64,000 bases of DNA from Bolinopsis microptera (Eukaryota; Ctenophora; Tentaculata; Lobata; Bolinopsidae), in NCBI RefSeq assembly GCF_026151205.1, contig NC_087073.1, positions 7,523,001 through 7,587,000 on the forward strand, given 5' to 3'. The translations under genes were made by a program, and so were the position numbers. This document shows, piece after piece, positions 1-14,169 of this stretch. Each line of letters begins with the position of its first letter. Position 1 is the first letter of the stretch. The notes beneath the pieces were generated by a model, which ran no database searches, was not told the DNA's origin, and saw only the letters and a program-made list of their open reading frames with translations.

Positions 1-50
1 GTAGGCACAAAGGGCCCGACAATACACCACACATATTGTGTCCTTCGGGG

Positions 51-92
51 GAGGGAGAGAGAGAGAGAGAGAGTGAGTGAGTGAGAGAGAGA
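51..92. repeat. (GA)n microsatellite
   Basis: A run of GA dinucleotides with GAGT interruptions is seen directly. It has no evident coding role. Confidence 0.9.
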
Positions 93-2088
93 TGCTGGAC
101 TCTGCTCACCGGGTAGTTACCTAGATCCGTTTAACATTAACGGTTGGCAAACTATTGTCATTATGAGGCCCCTGCACCCCTACTCGTGATAAAACAAGTA
201 GGGGCATTATCCTTTGTTCGCCAAATTGGCATTAATCTGCTCACAATACAGAGCAGCTGCTACGACTATTTGTGGCACTCTAACTTCAATCTTATGCAAA
301 TTTAATCTACGTGGGTGTGAAATTAGATAGGCTTTGCAAAACATGATTGACAATATGATTAAGTCGTGCGCGCAAAAAAACAAGATGGGCCTGTGTTAAG
401 AAAGGGTTGCACCATGCACCATGCTGGCGAACAACATCGCCAGTATTGTTATAATCCACGGCACTGTTGTGGAATCAAACAACAACAAATCGGATACAGG
501 CTGATTGCTAGAACAGCGCCGAAAATAGAGGGTGTACAAACAGTTCGATCTGAGGGAAATAGTCGAGACTCGTGCGCTAAACCCCGAGAAATGCCTAACA
601 CAAACTGAACTGAAAGTAAAGTTTCCAGTCCCCGTTACACAGCGTTAAACTGACAGGCCGGAGACACAGAAAACATAGGAAAACCGCTCGTTGCTCCAGA
701 TTGCGCCGGCGACGACCACTCAGCTACAACTCGGACAATTTGGTGGAGGCTACTTAATGTACAGTTTAGTGGAAAATGACAGCAAGTGGTGGACTCGCGA
801 GTGAAGAACAGTCGTTTCTATCGACCAATACTAAACGTTACAGCCTCAAAACAAGATCAAAGCTCCGGAGAGCTGAGAAATTTGATTAAACGCTTTAAGC
901 GGTATTTTCTTTTGTCCTAAAGTCGCGCTAACAGCTTTAACTTATCATAAAAATATGACTTGTGGCTATCGAGCTGACGCGCTCGCTCTTTCTGTCGTAC
1001 TGTGAACCAAAGTTCAAAGGTGTCTTGGTTGAGTAGGTGAGAACAATTTTCTACTCTACCCCGATTGCCGCAAAATATTTATCTAGGGAATTATGGTGCG
1101 GAACAAAGCCGTGTTAAGGCCCAAATACAAATATGATTAATATACGTCCCGGAGACTAATCAGCGACAATAGGAGTGAAAATTTTAATGGTTTCTTATCA
1201 GCAAGTTCGGTAACATGCCCTTAATTTAATATTTGATTCAAAGGGATTGCCAGTTAGGTGGATTCGACAGTTCTATTCTGTGCGAAGTGGCGTTCATTTT
1301 AACTTGTGCCTCCTTTGTCTGGCGCCTCTGCTTTTTAGGGTCCAGGTACAGAAGTTTTAATACTTTTTAGGTCCCAGGAAGGCCTCCTTTCAAACGTTGG
1401 AACTCTAGACAATAATCCAAATCAACTGACCACCCGACAAGTAAAATCTGGAATTAAAGCGAGCTCTCAAATTAGAAAAAAAGCGGACGCGACCACGATA
1501 ACGTTTCCCGTAATCTGGTGTGTGTAACGTACACGGACCCATGAGACCAACTTATTAAACAACACGAAAACTGGAAAACTAACTTTAGCTAGTGAAGTGA
1601 CCAAACAGCCTCTTTTGATGATGACCGTACAATAGAATATTAAACGTGTAAACTGGGCAATTATATTAAGCTACGGTAGAATTAGAAAGTGTTAGCTAAG
1701 GACTTTATTAGTGTATTGTATTGTTGATCGCTCTCTCGGCTCAGCTCGGAGAATAGTTGCGAAAGTTCTATGTGGTATTGTGAAAGAGAAGAAGGGGGTT
1801 AGGTACTAAGTAATACTTAGTTAGTATTATTATAGGTAATTCGGGGACCTGACAGTAAACAGCGGGCAAATCTCAACAATATAACCACAAACAATAGGGA
1901 AATGTCTGAAGTATTGTACACGGCCGGAGCCCGCTTGATGGTCACTGTATTGTTCAACTATCGAAAGTTAGGCCTCCTTTGTGGTTACAAATACAAGCAG
2001 ATGCGACCACGATTGCTGTGGCAACGGTCATCTTACTGAGGTCCTATCCCTTTGTACCTGATGCATTGTACGAATATCAGAACCTCAT
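93..2088. other. non-coding stretch, nothing recognised
   Basis: Only short ORFs without protein-like composition are present. I see no splice-consistent exon chain, RNA gene or transposon ends. Confidence 0.5.
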
Positions 2089-2200
2089 GTAGGATACTAC
2101 TCTCAACTGTAGGATACTGTAGGATACTATTAGTGTAGGATACTACTCCCAACTCTAGGATACTGTAGGATACTACTAGTGTAGGATACTACTCCCAACT
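2089..2200. repeat. short tandem repeat based on GTAGGATACTAC
   Basis: About five variants of the core GTAGGATACT follow one another, alternating with CTCCCAACT and TAGT spacers. The whole block of about 60 bp is duplicated once with few changes. It is a small local minisatellite. Confidence 0.8.
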
Positions 2201-5200
2201 GGATCCTGCTCAATCTTAGAGTTGGGTGGTTTTTGTGAGCTGTCCTCAAACTAAACTATTTTAAAAGCTTGCAGTTGGTTATTGTTAGGGAGGTGATTTG
2301 ACTGTAGCTGCAGGCTCTCTCTTAAAAACAATGCACGGCTGTCATGGTGTCAGACAGTGCTCGTATGCGACGATTGATGGAGCATTAGAGCGTATCATGA
2401 GAGTTAAATGCTGCTGAATGCCTTTAAGCATCAATATCTTCTAAACAAATGAGCGGGCGACCCAAAGAATGCAGCATTGAGTAACGCATTACATTGTGTG
2501 CTTTTAGCACTCTGCTGCCACATAGGTCATGGAGAATCTTTTGTCGTAGTGTTAGAGCAAACAAAAGAACCATTGTTCAAAAAGGGGTCGAATTTTTTTT
2601 CGTAGCTCCGAAAAATGGAAATAACGACCGAACGTCACGGAATGGAGTTTTCTTTTGTAATCTTGCGGGCAAACTTACATTTGAAACCTGCTCATGCGAC
2701 ATGCTTCCGACGCTGGATCACACCAAAACATTAAATCAAACGACGGAGTCTTATAAAGGCCTGTCAAAAATGACAAATCTCTCGCTCTGCATATAGTCAA
2801 GTGTTGTTCTCCGCAGAAATGACCTAATATTTATGAAACTTCGTCAGCAGAGAATGGAAACAGGCTAGAAAAACCAATCTTCACAAATTTTGAAGCATCT
2901 GTTCACGGTTGACAGTTCATGACCATCAAAAGTAAATACACTTGCAAGACGAATTTGAACTAGTATCAATGCACAAGTCGCCAAATGTTCAATGTAGCCA
3001 ACCTGGTGGAGCCAGAACAGCGGATAGGCTTGACCAGATCGGTAGATCTCTTTATCATCCGTCATATCATCACTGACTAGGGCCTTTGAAGTGACTTATG
3101 ATATGTTATACCTCCTCAACGATCAGCTGCACTTCAGGCTTAGTGTGGTGTCTCCTCGATCATTGTCCCTTAACAAAGGACTTGTCGGCCCCTCTTCCAA
3201 TTAGTTTTTCAGTCATGTCAGTGTGCCGAATCGAACAATACCCCTTAACAATCCATCACTTCCACTTTAACCGTTTCTCAATACAATTTCCGAACACTAC
3301 CAGGCACTGCGGCATTAGTTCAGAGGGACCTTTCAGAGTCCAATCAGAGGGTGTATCATGCAGGGTCCAGCTAAGATCATTGTTCTGCGCCGTTTCAGAA
3401 CTGGAGCCAGTTTCAACCCTTACCTAACATTAACCAGTGGTCGGTGTGCTTTTGCCTAGACAAAACACAGGCTAACTGAAAGTAATGAATTAAATAGAGG
3501 GCTCCGAAGGTGATCAAGATGAGGGGTAGAGGCGCCTTCAAGCCGGTTATATGCGGTGCTGGGCCTGGAGGCCACCTTTCTCTACAGTTACTGTCACAGT
3601 GTGACCAAAATACAATGTGAGCTAATGTCGTTTGTACAAAATTTCAATGGAATTATCTCTTTTGAAATTAATCGGCTTAAATCTATTTTCTCCCGGCGAT
3701 ACTAACAATAAATCAGCCCAGCGAAACTAGCAAACTCAGCACAAGAAGTTACGTAGTTTTCTGAAGGGACGAGTGTGTACATCAAGACAAAGCAAGCCAC
3801 TAATCGACAAAATTCCATAAAAACTTGTTACAAGCAAGCCTGAACGTCATCTAAATGATGCAAACTGTAAGTGAAGGCGGTCGCCCGGTAAAAGGAGCTA
3901 AGCCTGCAATTCCCAACGCGACGTACACCAATTGATCAAAGACAAAAACATAAAAAGTAAATAAGTCATTGCTTTTTGATAAACAATACCAACAGACACA
4001 CAATATCGTGTACTTCAAAGGCAGCCGACCGTTTCCGCCTCACCAGAGCTACCGGGCTCTCTCAACCCCCGCTGTCAGGGAAATAAAGACCGTTTGTAGG
4101 GACAGACCCACCTAATCCTATCGCAAAACTGCATTACTAAAACGCCCTCTGTCCACACTGACAAATCTCTGAATGGGATCGGGCGGAACTACAATATATA
4201 GGTTTCCAAAACAAGCAATCTGATAGAGAGCCTTTCCAACGGTGCTGGAGATCATCGAAATATCTCCGGGCTCCTCTATCGTCCTACTGATTATCAGCCG
4301 TTAAGCGCTGATCCAATCGCTTAATTTGTGTTAAAATTAAGGTTTTTCTGTCTAATCGGTTATTTGTGGAATTGAAGTTAACCCATTAGCACTTTGAGTG
4401 CAATGAAGCACCTGTTTTTAAAAGTCTGACCGTTTTAGACACTCCTAATTTGATGGGGTGCTGCATGGTTTTGTGCGACATCAGGACCCTGCTAAACGAT
4501 TATCTGCCGCATTAATTGGAAAGGCCATTTCAGATTGATCAAATGTAATACCAAGGAGCTAAATAATTGACACAGTGAGCACCTCGAGCACGTGGGACGA
4601 GCCGCGCAATCTCATTGGAGCTGCAGATTTGTGGATGATTTTATAACCGATCCTGTCAAGGTGTGACATGTCAGCTTAATCCATATTACAACTACCTGAA
4701 AAAGTGATAACTCAGATCAAATAATCTGGCAAATGGTCACTGAGCGATTAGTACTACCACGATAATTGCTGCAGGAGCAAGGTAATATTTAAGTATTAAC
4801 CAAATATTGGCGGCATTTAATCTATTCACAGCTGGCATTATTAGGTTTTTACTAAGTCGTTTGCCCCATTTTCTGCCCAATAAACAGATGGCCCTCTTCA
4901 CACGTCTCTTGATGCAGGTCTCTCGGCATTAAAAAGATTCATAGCTTCAAGCTGTGCTGCAGTCGCCATAGTCTCGACTCTCAAAATATGGTGAGTATGG
5001 TTAACCATAAAATGTCGTCAATATATTACAATCATATTAACAATCATAGAATTAGAATATGTAATGCTAAGTTCTTAGTTCAATGTCTCCCTGGCATGAG
5101 ATACTAAAAACGATTAAAATGTCTAAATTGTACTTAGTCGCTTGAGATTTGAAAATAAATAGTTTATATCTTGAACGGTTGAGGCCACTTTTACTACAAG

Positions 5201-5652
5201 ATTCAACTACTTGACCTGTATTTAAATCGACTGTTAGTGCAGCTGGTTTAACAATATAAATCACTACACGTCGGCTTGTTCTAGATCAACCATACTATTA
5301 AGTAACATCTTGATTCAGAGCATGGACTATAAAACTATCGGTTCAATATAGTGTTTAGAATCTACCGTTGCGTTGATTCATTTTACTACTTAACAGCAAC
5401 AATTCGTACCACTTGAGGTTTATAAGTCAGCTTCATCATCATGAACTGGTTAATTTTAATAAAGAAGCGTTAGTTTAGTATCAATTGGCTGGATCTATAA
5501 AGTAGAAGTAGGAGCTGAAATCTTTGTTATAAATAGTATAGATCCGGGGGCGGGGGGTTAATATCTGGGATGGACCTCATCCCATTTATTATTTGAGATA
5601 CCAACAGGTGGGTCAAAAAGGCAGCTGCCATATAGCATTACACTGTTTTGCT
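2201..5652. other. non-coding stretch, nothing recognised
   Basis: The ORFs here (for example 2494-2796 and 3098-3427, plus strand) have no recognisable domain, and no matching donors and acceptors were found to join them. Probably intergenic. Confidence 0.45.
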
Positions 5653-5710
5653 GTTTTTTGTTGCAGTGGCTGATGCTGCAATTTACAGCATCAGCCACTG
5701 CAAAAAAAAT
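5653..5710. repeat. perfect 18-bp-arm hairpin with a 7-nt loop
   Basis: Positions 5661-5678 and 5686-5703 are exact reverse complements separated by a 7-base loop. Imperfect T-rich and A-rich pairing extends the stem on both sides. The size is compatible with a short foldback element or a small-RNA precursor, but nothing identifies either. Its perfection suggests a recent origin or maintenance. Confidence 0.85.
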
Positions 5711-8700
5711 TATATTTTACCACCGAAAATTACAATTTTCATCCAAATTTGACATATTTTCCAGTGTGTTATTAAAATTAAAACATGAATCGGCTAGCAA
5801 AATTGAGGACTTTTAATTCTGAAATTTTTAAAAAGGTTTACAAAAAACTTCGGACAGCGTTAACCGAATAGATAGTGCTTTAGAGACGTGGTCATGACTA
5901 GATGGTTGTTGACTAGCCGTACAGCATGCAGTGCAGGTCCGTCAGACACTATTTGTAATCTGAGTTAATATCATGTAAACCACCTTAGTTAGGTATCTAG
6001 GTATATTAACCACAAGTCACTACACGTCTGACTATTATAGTATCTATCTGTGAACGGTTCTATCCTGACTAAAAGTATAAAACTCAGCTGTCTCATTAGA
6101 TCTATCTCGACCTGACAGACCTGGGTTCCATCATATATGTCGCAAAATTCAAATTAAGAGTAGTCTCGGATATGTAATTTAGGGATGATGCGGGTGATGT
6201 TTTACTTGGAAGTACTCACGTGCTTGTGTCTGAGATTTGGGATTTAACCAAACTGGCAAACCTAATTAAGCTAGTTCAAACGTCAAAAACTAGGAGGCTA
6301 GTGCAAGTGGTTTAGAGTCAGACGAGTTAGAACGGTATGAATAAATAACCCCATTTACAGTTACACTAGGATCATTCAGCACTTCGTGGTTACCCGGTAA
6401 TCGAAATCATTCGAAAGTCCATCGCTGCATCCGGACTATAATATAACAGTAGTCGGAAAATTAAACAAATTGCCGATCGAAATTGTGGCTGCAAAAATGG
6501 CATAAACCGCTTTAAACTCTCGACTGTCACATTAGGAGCATTTACCCGCATGCAAACATTGGTTAAAATATCCTGACTCGCAGGCGAGTCCTCTCTACCA
6601 CGGCACATACTTCACGGTTCAAAACCAATCGCTCGAGGTTAAGGGTGGTTGTCGGTTTTATTAAAAATCAGACAAGCCACTTGACAAGTGATCCGCTGTG
6701 TTTAATATCAATGAACATATAGTCGTATTTATAATCTGTCAGGGTATGATCTGGGTTCTAATTCATGCAAGGAACCATCAAGGAACTATTAATTGAGCGA
6801 GCAAGTGACTAGCCACTGGTTGTTGCAACATGTATCAGTCGGGACGGAAAGTGGTACAATGTTGCATTTATGGTAGATTTTATCTCAGTTATATGAACTA
6901 GTCGTTTATATCAATATTATCATGAGTGTTTTATACCTCCATTCATCACAATGTTAGAAGAAGTGTTTAAAGATTTAAATAAGAGCGGGGGACATAGACA
7001 TTTTTCATTGAGTCTAATTTTTTATCTTCTTCTTACTTGTCATGGTGAAAATGGCGAGAAATATTCGAGATGCGAAAATCAATGAAGGTAAACCTGCAAA
7101 ATTGACGGATTTTCCATTTGCGTCGTCAAGACGTACACTTTTGATGGGGAACGGGCACTTATTCCCAAAACATATGAGCCTCTGCCATTTCAAATCTTAG
7201 GTATGAATAGCATAAATTAAGCCAAATGCTTGCCAAATATTGTAAGGAGAAAAAACTAAAATTAAACACCCACTTGGATGGCAAAAACTGTGAACTTCGA
7301 CGCGACTAACTTTATGCTTTGCCATCAAAAATGACAGTAATCAGCTTCCAATCTAAAAAACATGTACATTTATTTCCTGTCTTCAATCAAAGCATGGCAG
7401 CTCGAGTTTTGCGGCTGCAAATGAATTACAATCATGCAATTGTTGTTGCAAAATTTTAACAATAATAATAAAAATCAATAGATGGAAACATAAAACTTCA
7501 CATGTTCAAGAAGTGCACATGCAACGGTCTCATTCGGATAGAAAACCATACCCACAATCGATCTGGCTAAGCTGAACACTTATAAAATTAGAAATGACGC
7601 TGTGATAACTATTTTTCTTTGTTCTCACTTAGAATTTCAGACCTAAATCTTATCCATTTCATGTAAATTGTAAACCATAACTATAAATATCCTCGTCGAT
7701 GTTTTTTTCTACGATTTGTTTTATTCCAGCAGTCAGGAAAAAATATGAATCGAAAACCATCCGGAAAATTATAAACAAATAAAGCGTAGCTGCAGTTACA
7801 AGCTGACTAATAAAGATTGTCACGGTTGACTGCACGCAGGCAGGCAGTTGAAACTGAAATGGCCTAGATGTGATAGGTAATTAACTGCTTCACTTTGCTT
7901 TATAGCTAACGAGGCTGGCCTTGATAATTAGTACTTACGGACTAGCCTAATTAAAAACATTTCCCAGTAGATAAGCTTTTTTAATTATTAATTGTTTTGT
8001 ACAGAGGTGGTGCAGCCTAGCACCAGGTGTTACAAATCCTCCTTGTCTATCTAAATTGATTTGCAAATCTTATCAAACTGTTCCGCCCTCACCACATCAA
8101 CCACTAATCGGAGCCCGACAGCCAGATCCGTATTGAGCAGCCGTATGCCACTGCCGCTAACCGTCCCTCATCCTTGTTTGCTCTAAAGTAAGCTTAGCAG
8201 GAAGTTTTGTTGCTCTGAGTCTTATCGAGTTATGATGAGAGCAGACACTAAAATCCGGGTCCTACTGAGCTTGTTTAGTGACTGGATCGTTTCAATAAGC
8301 GGTTATTCTGATCTGAGAAGGAGGATTCAGACAGCTGTGCAATATATCAATATGAGCGATTGAAGGAAAATATATCATTATAGCACTGTATCTGAATTTG
8401 GTTTGTTAAAATATTCGGAAAGGATTGAAACGCATTAATAGAACCTAAGGTCTTTAAAGCTTTTGAAAGCTCCAACAAAAGGCATTCTCCTAATGCGGAG
8501 TGAGTGCTGTGGCATTACAAGAAAACACTTACATTTCGTAAAGAATAAAGCGATAATGCATAGAGGACAGTGCAGCAGTTACTTCACTATGATAATGCAG
8601 GAGAGGATCTGGCTTCACTCAGACCTCGACCCACAAAAGGAGCTACCCATTGTCGAACTACCATTAAGATTTAAATAACGAACTTGGAGGAACAAAGTAG

Positions 8701-9770
8701 ACAGAAGCAATCAAAGGGCAACGCACAAAGGGTGTTTATTACGACAACACATGAATTACAAAAACTACAAAGGAGCCTGTGGCTTGAAATCGACGAATAC
8801 AATTAGGGGATGGCAGGCATCAGAGCGCTCTCCCTTTTACGAGATTTTAAGATTCATCAAACGACGTGGAGAAAGTGGATTAAACATTTATTATTGTGTC
8901 CCCCAGTGGGCATTCAAATAATTTGCGTTGTCCTCACAGGAATTCCTCTTACATTAAAAAGTTTCATTACACACCACAAATTATAGAACAACTTTTTATT
9001 GATCTGGTGAGACGGTATGATCGATCTGTCTAGTACCTGGGGCCCACTTTCAGTAACACATTTTATTGACCCCATTAAACTTATAGTAAGGGTGATGACA
9101 AATTGGAATAATAGAAAGCACTTATAGTTAGGTAGGCTGATGGATATTTGACCGTTATCCTAATTTGAGTATTGGTCCGTCAGTGGACCGTACTTGCTGA
9201 ATAAAGCTGAATAGCTAAGTACAATGTACTGCGAACAAAGCCAAGGGAGAGTAAAAACAAGATTAAATTGCGTTGTATACGGGCCCTCCTTTATCTTTCC
9301 TGTCAAGGTACTTCGTCCAAAGTTGTTCAAAAGTCTATTTAATATAATTGTGTAGACGTTGAGGGGAGCAACCAATTTACAAAACCTTTTGTACAATATG
9401 CCAACCTTTCTGAGCTGTGTTTAGTAATAAACCCATCATATAGTCTGAAGGTAAAGTCGCAAGATATCATAGTTACTGTAAAAAGGCTGATTGGCTTGAC
9501 AGATTATCCCCCTATGATAAAAGCCAAGTGGGTTAGTATTAATGGACTTGGAGTATGGAATTTGCGCTGTATATCCTTGATCAAGTAGCTGAATCTGAAT
9601 AATAATTTTCAAAAATAAATTCGAACTTTTAAGTGTACCAACTAATAGCTCAATTCAAGTCACTAGTTAGAACCATAGTGAAGTGTTTATTTTGTCGGAT
9701 TAACACAGACCAATGAGCTGATAAAACTAGTTCTCCAAGAGGGGCGATAACCGGCACTAAATCCTAAGTA
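5711..9770. other. non-coding stretch with no firm gene
   Basis: No supported gene. One weak two-exon possibility on the plus strand (ATG at about 7043, donor after about 7088, acceptor near 7735) would give only about 32 residues and is treated as unproven. Confidence 0.4.
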
Positions 9771-9848
9771 TTTAATTGACGGAGATACTGAGTACCTGTT
9801 TAATTGATGGAGATACTGAGTACCTGTTTAATTGATGGAGATACTGTG
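9771..9848. repeat. 28-bp tandem repeat, about 2.8 copies
   Basis: The unit starts TTTAATTGATGGAGATACTG and repeats at 9771, 9799 and 9827. The third copy is incomplete. Copies are almost identical. Confidence 0.85.
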
Positions 9849-12635
9849 TCAAAACCATTAAAACTGAACTGATAGACCTATATATTCCTTATATTCACAC
9901 AATGTTTAAAGCGACCACATGGCGAATGATTTCTCTCAACGCTGTGCCCACTGAACATTCAATGGGCTAATGAGAAAGACGCGTAAAGACATCTTTAGTT
10001 GGTGTTGAGATCTACATTTCCAGATACTTGAGGTGGAATAGCGAAGCCACCATGAGGGGTGACGTGAGCTAGTGGCACAAAAACAGAAGTTGTTAATTGT
10101 TAAAATTAATATCCGCTTTAATTTATTTCAATTGTGAAATATATTTAAATAGTGAAATCCGATTGATTTACTACCAGGGAAATAATTTAAATCAATAATT
10201 TCGCCTTTAAGTAGAAAATTAAGAAAAGCGGGATGCCTCTGTAAGGCGTAAGCCTTTCTATTCCTAAAATAGCAATTTTTTTCGTTTCTTTCTCACCCTT
10301 AACTTTAAATTGTTATATTCATTCCACTTTGAGATTACTGTTTTAATATGTGTAGACAGCAAAGTCTACCCTGCATCAGCGAAATAAGCTTCCAGTTCAT
10401 TGGCAAGAAATGAAAATAATCGATCAATTAATTATTATATAAGTCCAAATGAAAGAAGTCTGGGACAGTTCTTTTGATGTAACCATTGTGCAGGCAAAGC
10501 AAGTTGACAAAACGTAGTCTACTTTAATAGGATTCGTCCGACTAGAATTACAGATGGAATTAAAACTCCAGCTGGGCTGATCTGTTTCATAGCTCATGAA
10601 ATATGCATACCGATTACCAAGCGATCTACAAGCTAACCGATGCCGCTGTCTGAAAGCTTGTGTTTTCACACAAAGGATAAAATGGTCTTCCGTCCTGGAA
10701 TATTAATATCGATAAGAAGGCCGGCGAAACGCGCGCTTCAAATGGCCAAATCTCGAACAGTCATGATTCGTAAATCACATCATGTTGTGATGCGAGTTTA
10801 ATCGCCGCGGCTTATTAATATTCGGCATTGCCTCTACTACAAGTGCTGAAAAAAAATCAAATCTAAGATCATCACCCCTCCCAAAGACGAGTTGCAGAAC
10901 TCCCTCTCCCTCCCCTCCGAATGTGATTTATGCCTTATCTCAGTTTTATTGAGTTTCAACCCAGCCACTAGCCCACTAGTGAGTTGCCCGGGCTTAGTGG
11001 GTACTCATGATTACTGGACTCCGGGTCGGGAATTAGTTGAGTTCAGGTGGTCAGCCTTCTGCTACTCATGTTAGTCAATGAACTAAAGGTAAACTGTGAA
11101 CAACTCAACTCCTTGATCATGGGAAAATGTTTATTCGTAGACGGCCACGGGAGATTTAAGTGGCTGTAGTGAGAAACATTTCCTAAAGACAAAGTCATTA
11201 TTCCGCCCTGCACAGGTTAATTTATAATCAAAGATATAACCAATTTTCATTGGCTAAAATCTTGCTAGCTTTAAAAGTAAAATTACAATAGGGCAGCAAT
11301 TTCAAGGTTAAGTGAACACTGGCAAACATTTAGCTGAACAGTACAGTAAGCTTTACGGTTCTGGGTAGTGATGATTCAATATAAATTACTCGTCTAGAGC
11401 CCACACGAGTGATATTACTTTCAGCTGCCCTGGAAACTGCCCAATCAGGGCTTAAATCTCTAAATGTATCGTCCTCCGCGGAAAGAGAGAGAAATTAATC
11501 GATAACAGCAGCAAAGCGTGAGTATAACCTGCTATTATGTAATGGTTTCTCAAAGAATAGGTCAAAAGCCGACCGATGTTCTACCAATAAATTAAAGTGT
11601 GAGCTAGGTTTTTAAGGTAAACAGTGGCTCAGAACAATGCGCACGGAGTTGCTTCAACATTTTGTCATTTTTCAAAAGAGCTGCAATTAATTCCAACATA
11701 AAACCATTGTCTTGAAAGAAAAGGAATCTTTTATTACTACTCTGCAGACTGAGACACCATATCGTAGCAGGGTTTAAAGTGGTATCATATCATGTTGTTT
11801 GGGAGGGCCGGCAACTGGCGCTTTTAAACCTGTACGGGTTTAATGGTCCCTTTATTTTACTTTAAATGCCCGACGGTTTATTTCAATACCAGACAACACT
11901 TAATCTAATGGAAAATGAGGGAGCTGATAACAGGAGGGTTGGTGTCGGGGATATTTTCTAGAGAGGAGAATTGTGGGGCCAATTTTCTGTGGCAAGATGG
12001 GTGTCAAATAGAAGAATTTAGAGTTCAACTCAATTTGTCTGACCGAGTATTGTAATGAAAATTTCAAAGGCGCTAAACAGCTTGGTAACAAAGGGAAAGG
12101 AGGGAGCATCTGGTAAAATCAAAACTCAAACGCTTATAGTTTTAGTTTAGGGAGTTTCCAGGCTGCTCTCTAATCACGGGGATCAATTGAAAGTTGTAAA
12201 ACTATTGACCAACTGTTTGATGGCTAATTTTCTCCCTCTCTATTCAGCGGAAAGATACCGCCTTGATTCTTATAGGTGAACTCAAAATGTGTTTATTAAA
12301 CTTTATGGGGGATTTTAAATTGGTTGGATGGTGGCGATTGCGATGATCATAAAATTATAATGAATTCTCGTGACCACATTAACTTATCACATCATCAAGG
12401 TGTTCGAAATAAAAACCATATAGTTTATATTTATTTATTATTTATCCAAGCAGCCGTAGTTAGAGTTTAGTTAGCCAGCTTAGAAAGGAACGAGATTTAA
12501 TGATTTCCAAGAAGAAACAGTATACAACTAATAATAATATAAATATCTTATTTTATTAGCGTTTTAAAGCTGGGGCATGTTAGAAACTAGCATTAAACAA
12601 TATCCTTATCAGCCGCTCCAACTATTAGTAACACT
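9849..12635. other. non-coding stretch, nothing recognised
   Basis: Only short, unconvincing ORFs. No repeats of note and no consistent exon chain. Confidence 0.45.
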
Positions 12636-13330
12636 GGTATGATATAATGAGAAGCACGTACGGTACTCGGCTTTAAGTACGTTACGGTACAGCAACTTTT
12701 AAAGGTACGTACCGTACAGGCCCTTTAGGGTACATCCTTTTTTGGGAAAAAATTTAACTTTTTTCAAAGTCAGTGGAGTACTTGCAATGTTCCATTAGTA
12801 TTATCATAATTTTATTTGAGGTTATAGTAGTCAAAGAGAAACATGAACTATTAAGATAATAAATTAACAGTGAGAGATAAAACTGAGCAGTGACAGATAA
12901 AATTAGTATCACATTTTAATGTGCTTATTGGAGTAAATAAACACTAGTTTTTCAGCAAGCTGAGGCTTCAGCCTCAGCCTTCTTTTATTCAGTTAAGATA
13001 TTCGTAGTGTCTAAAGTTTGTTTCACACAATGAGGATGCGCTCAAAATCGCGTAAACAACATCTGCCAACTTTTTCAACCAACAATGTCACATGGTCCAA
13101 CCCCTCTGGAAGATTCTTGAGCGCACGTATTGTACAAGTACAACTGCTCTAAATCTAATGGTATAAATTGAACTGCAGCGATCTGCGAATTCAGCTTCCA
13201 CGAAAGTTGTCGTGTGAACGTGGTTTTTGCAATTGCAAGCACTGTACCTTTCAGCCCAAGTTTAAAAGTACGTACCGTACAGCTATTTTTAAAGGTACGT
13301 ACAGTACGTATTTCTCATCATACCAGTGGT
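12636..13330. mobile_element. inverted-repeat DNA element, non-autonomous, about 0.7 kb
   Basis: The left end reads CACTGGTATGATATAATGAG followed by AAGCACGTACGGTAC. The right end is an approximate reverse complement: GTACGTACAGTACG, then TTTCTCATCATACCAGTG. Subterminal copies of GTACGTACCGTACAG occur near 12700 and 13270, a typical arrangement for short DNA transposons. No ORF resembling a transposase is present. I could not settle a target duplication, so the exact ends and superfamily remain open. Confidence 0.6.
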
Positions 13331-13358
13331 ATGGCGTAGAATTGAAAATTATAATACT

Positions 13359-13448
13359 ATAATACCTCCGCCACTGAGTGCTGCGCGCTATAATTCCCGA
13401 CAGCTTGCTGGAGGGAATTTGCGGGCACGAAGTTGCGGAGGTATTATA
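13359..13448. repeat. short hairpin element (about 90 bp)
   Basis: TATAATACCTCCGCCAC at the left pairs with GTTGCGGAGGTATTATA at the right with a single mismatch. A second internal inverted pair (AATTCCC / GGGAATT) lies inside. Related ATAATACTATAATAC strings recur at 13721-13735, so this locus has several overlapping AT-rich inverted repeats. Confidence 0.65.
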
Positions 13449-13736
13449 TTTTATAATACGTTCCGGTTCCGATTGCAGAAGGGGTGTAATCCGATACGTG
13501 CGCATCATACAATATAGTGTCTAATATATAGAACGCCAGTGTTATTTGTTTTGAAACTTGCCGCCAGCCAGTCTGAGTCTGGGCTGATAATACCCTCGCT
13601 TCTCTTGCGGGAAAAATGAGCAAATTATCAGCCCTCGGTGTCCCCGAGTTTTAGTGGATATAATTCCCGGAAGGTATTATAAAGCCAAACGTTTGCACAA
13701 GTACTTTTGGCCGATCCTTCATAATACTATAATACG

Positions 13737-14169
13737 CAGAGTTGAAAAATACGTATTTTACGAATTTTATAAAATATCAAAAATACGTTAAATACGGTGT
13801 ATTTTATTTTCGTTGAATAAAATACGTAATAAGTGTTATTGTACCATTGATAGCTCCAATAAAGTAATAAGTACTATTGCTTTATATAAATTTACGATTT
13901 TATCAAAACTCGCGTAGCTCTGTCGTTTTTCACCTCGCATATGACTTCAGAGTACTGGGCACGTGCTATACCAAAGCATTAAAGCGTTGAAGTTAAATAG
14001 AAATGTGTATGTGTCTGAAAAAAATGCAAACGAATGACATAACTTTAGTCTTTGAATGAAATTTCAAGAAAAACGTATTTTAACGTATTTTTGACGTATT
14101 TTATTTCTAAGCAAAAATACGCAAAATACGGCGTATTTAAAAAATTATCTCACGTATTTTTCAACTCTA
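13737..14169. mobile_element. hAT-type MITE with perfect 8-bp target site duplication
   Basis: The ends are CAGAGTTGAAAAATACGT and its complement ACGTATTTTTCAACTCT(A), about 17 bp of terminal inverted repeat. ATAATACG flanks it exactly on both sides (13729-13736 and 14170-14177). An 8-bp duplication with (C/T)AGAG-type ends is the established hallmark of hAT transposons. The 433-bp interior has no transposase ORF and is full of AATACGT and TACGTATTTT subterminal repeats. It is a non-autonomous copy mobilised in trans. Confidence 0.88.
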
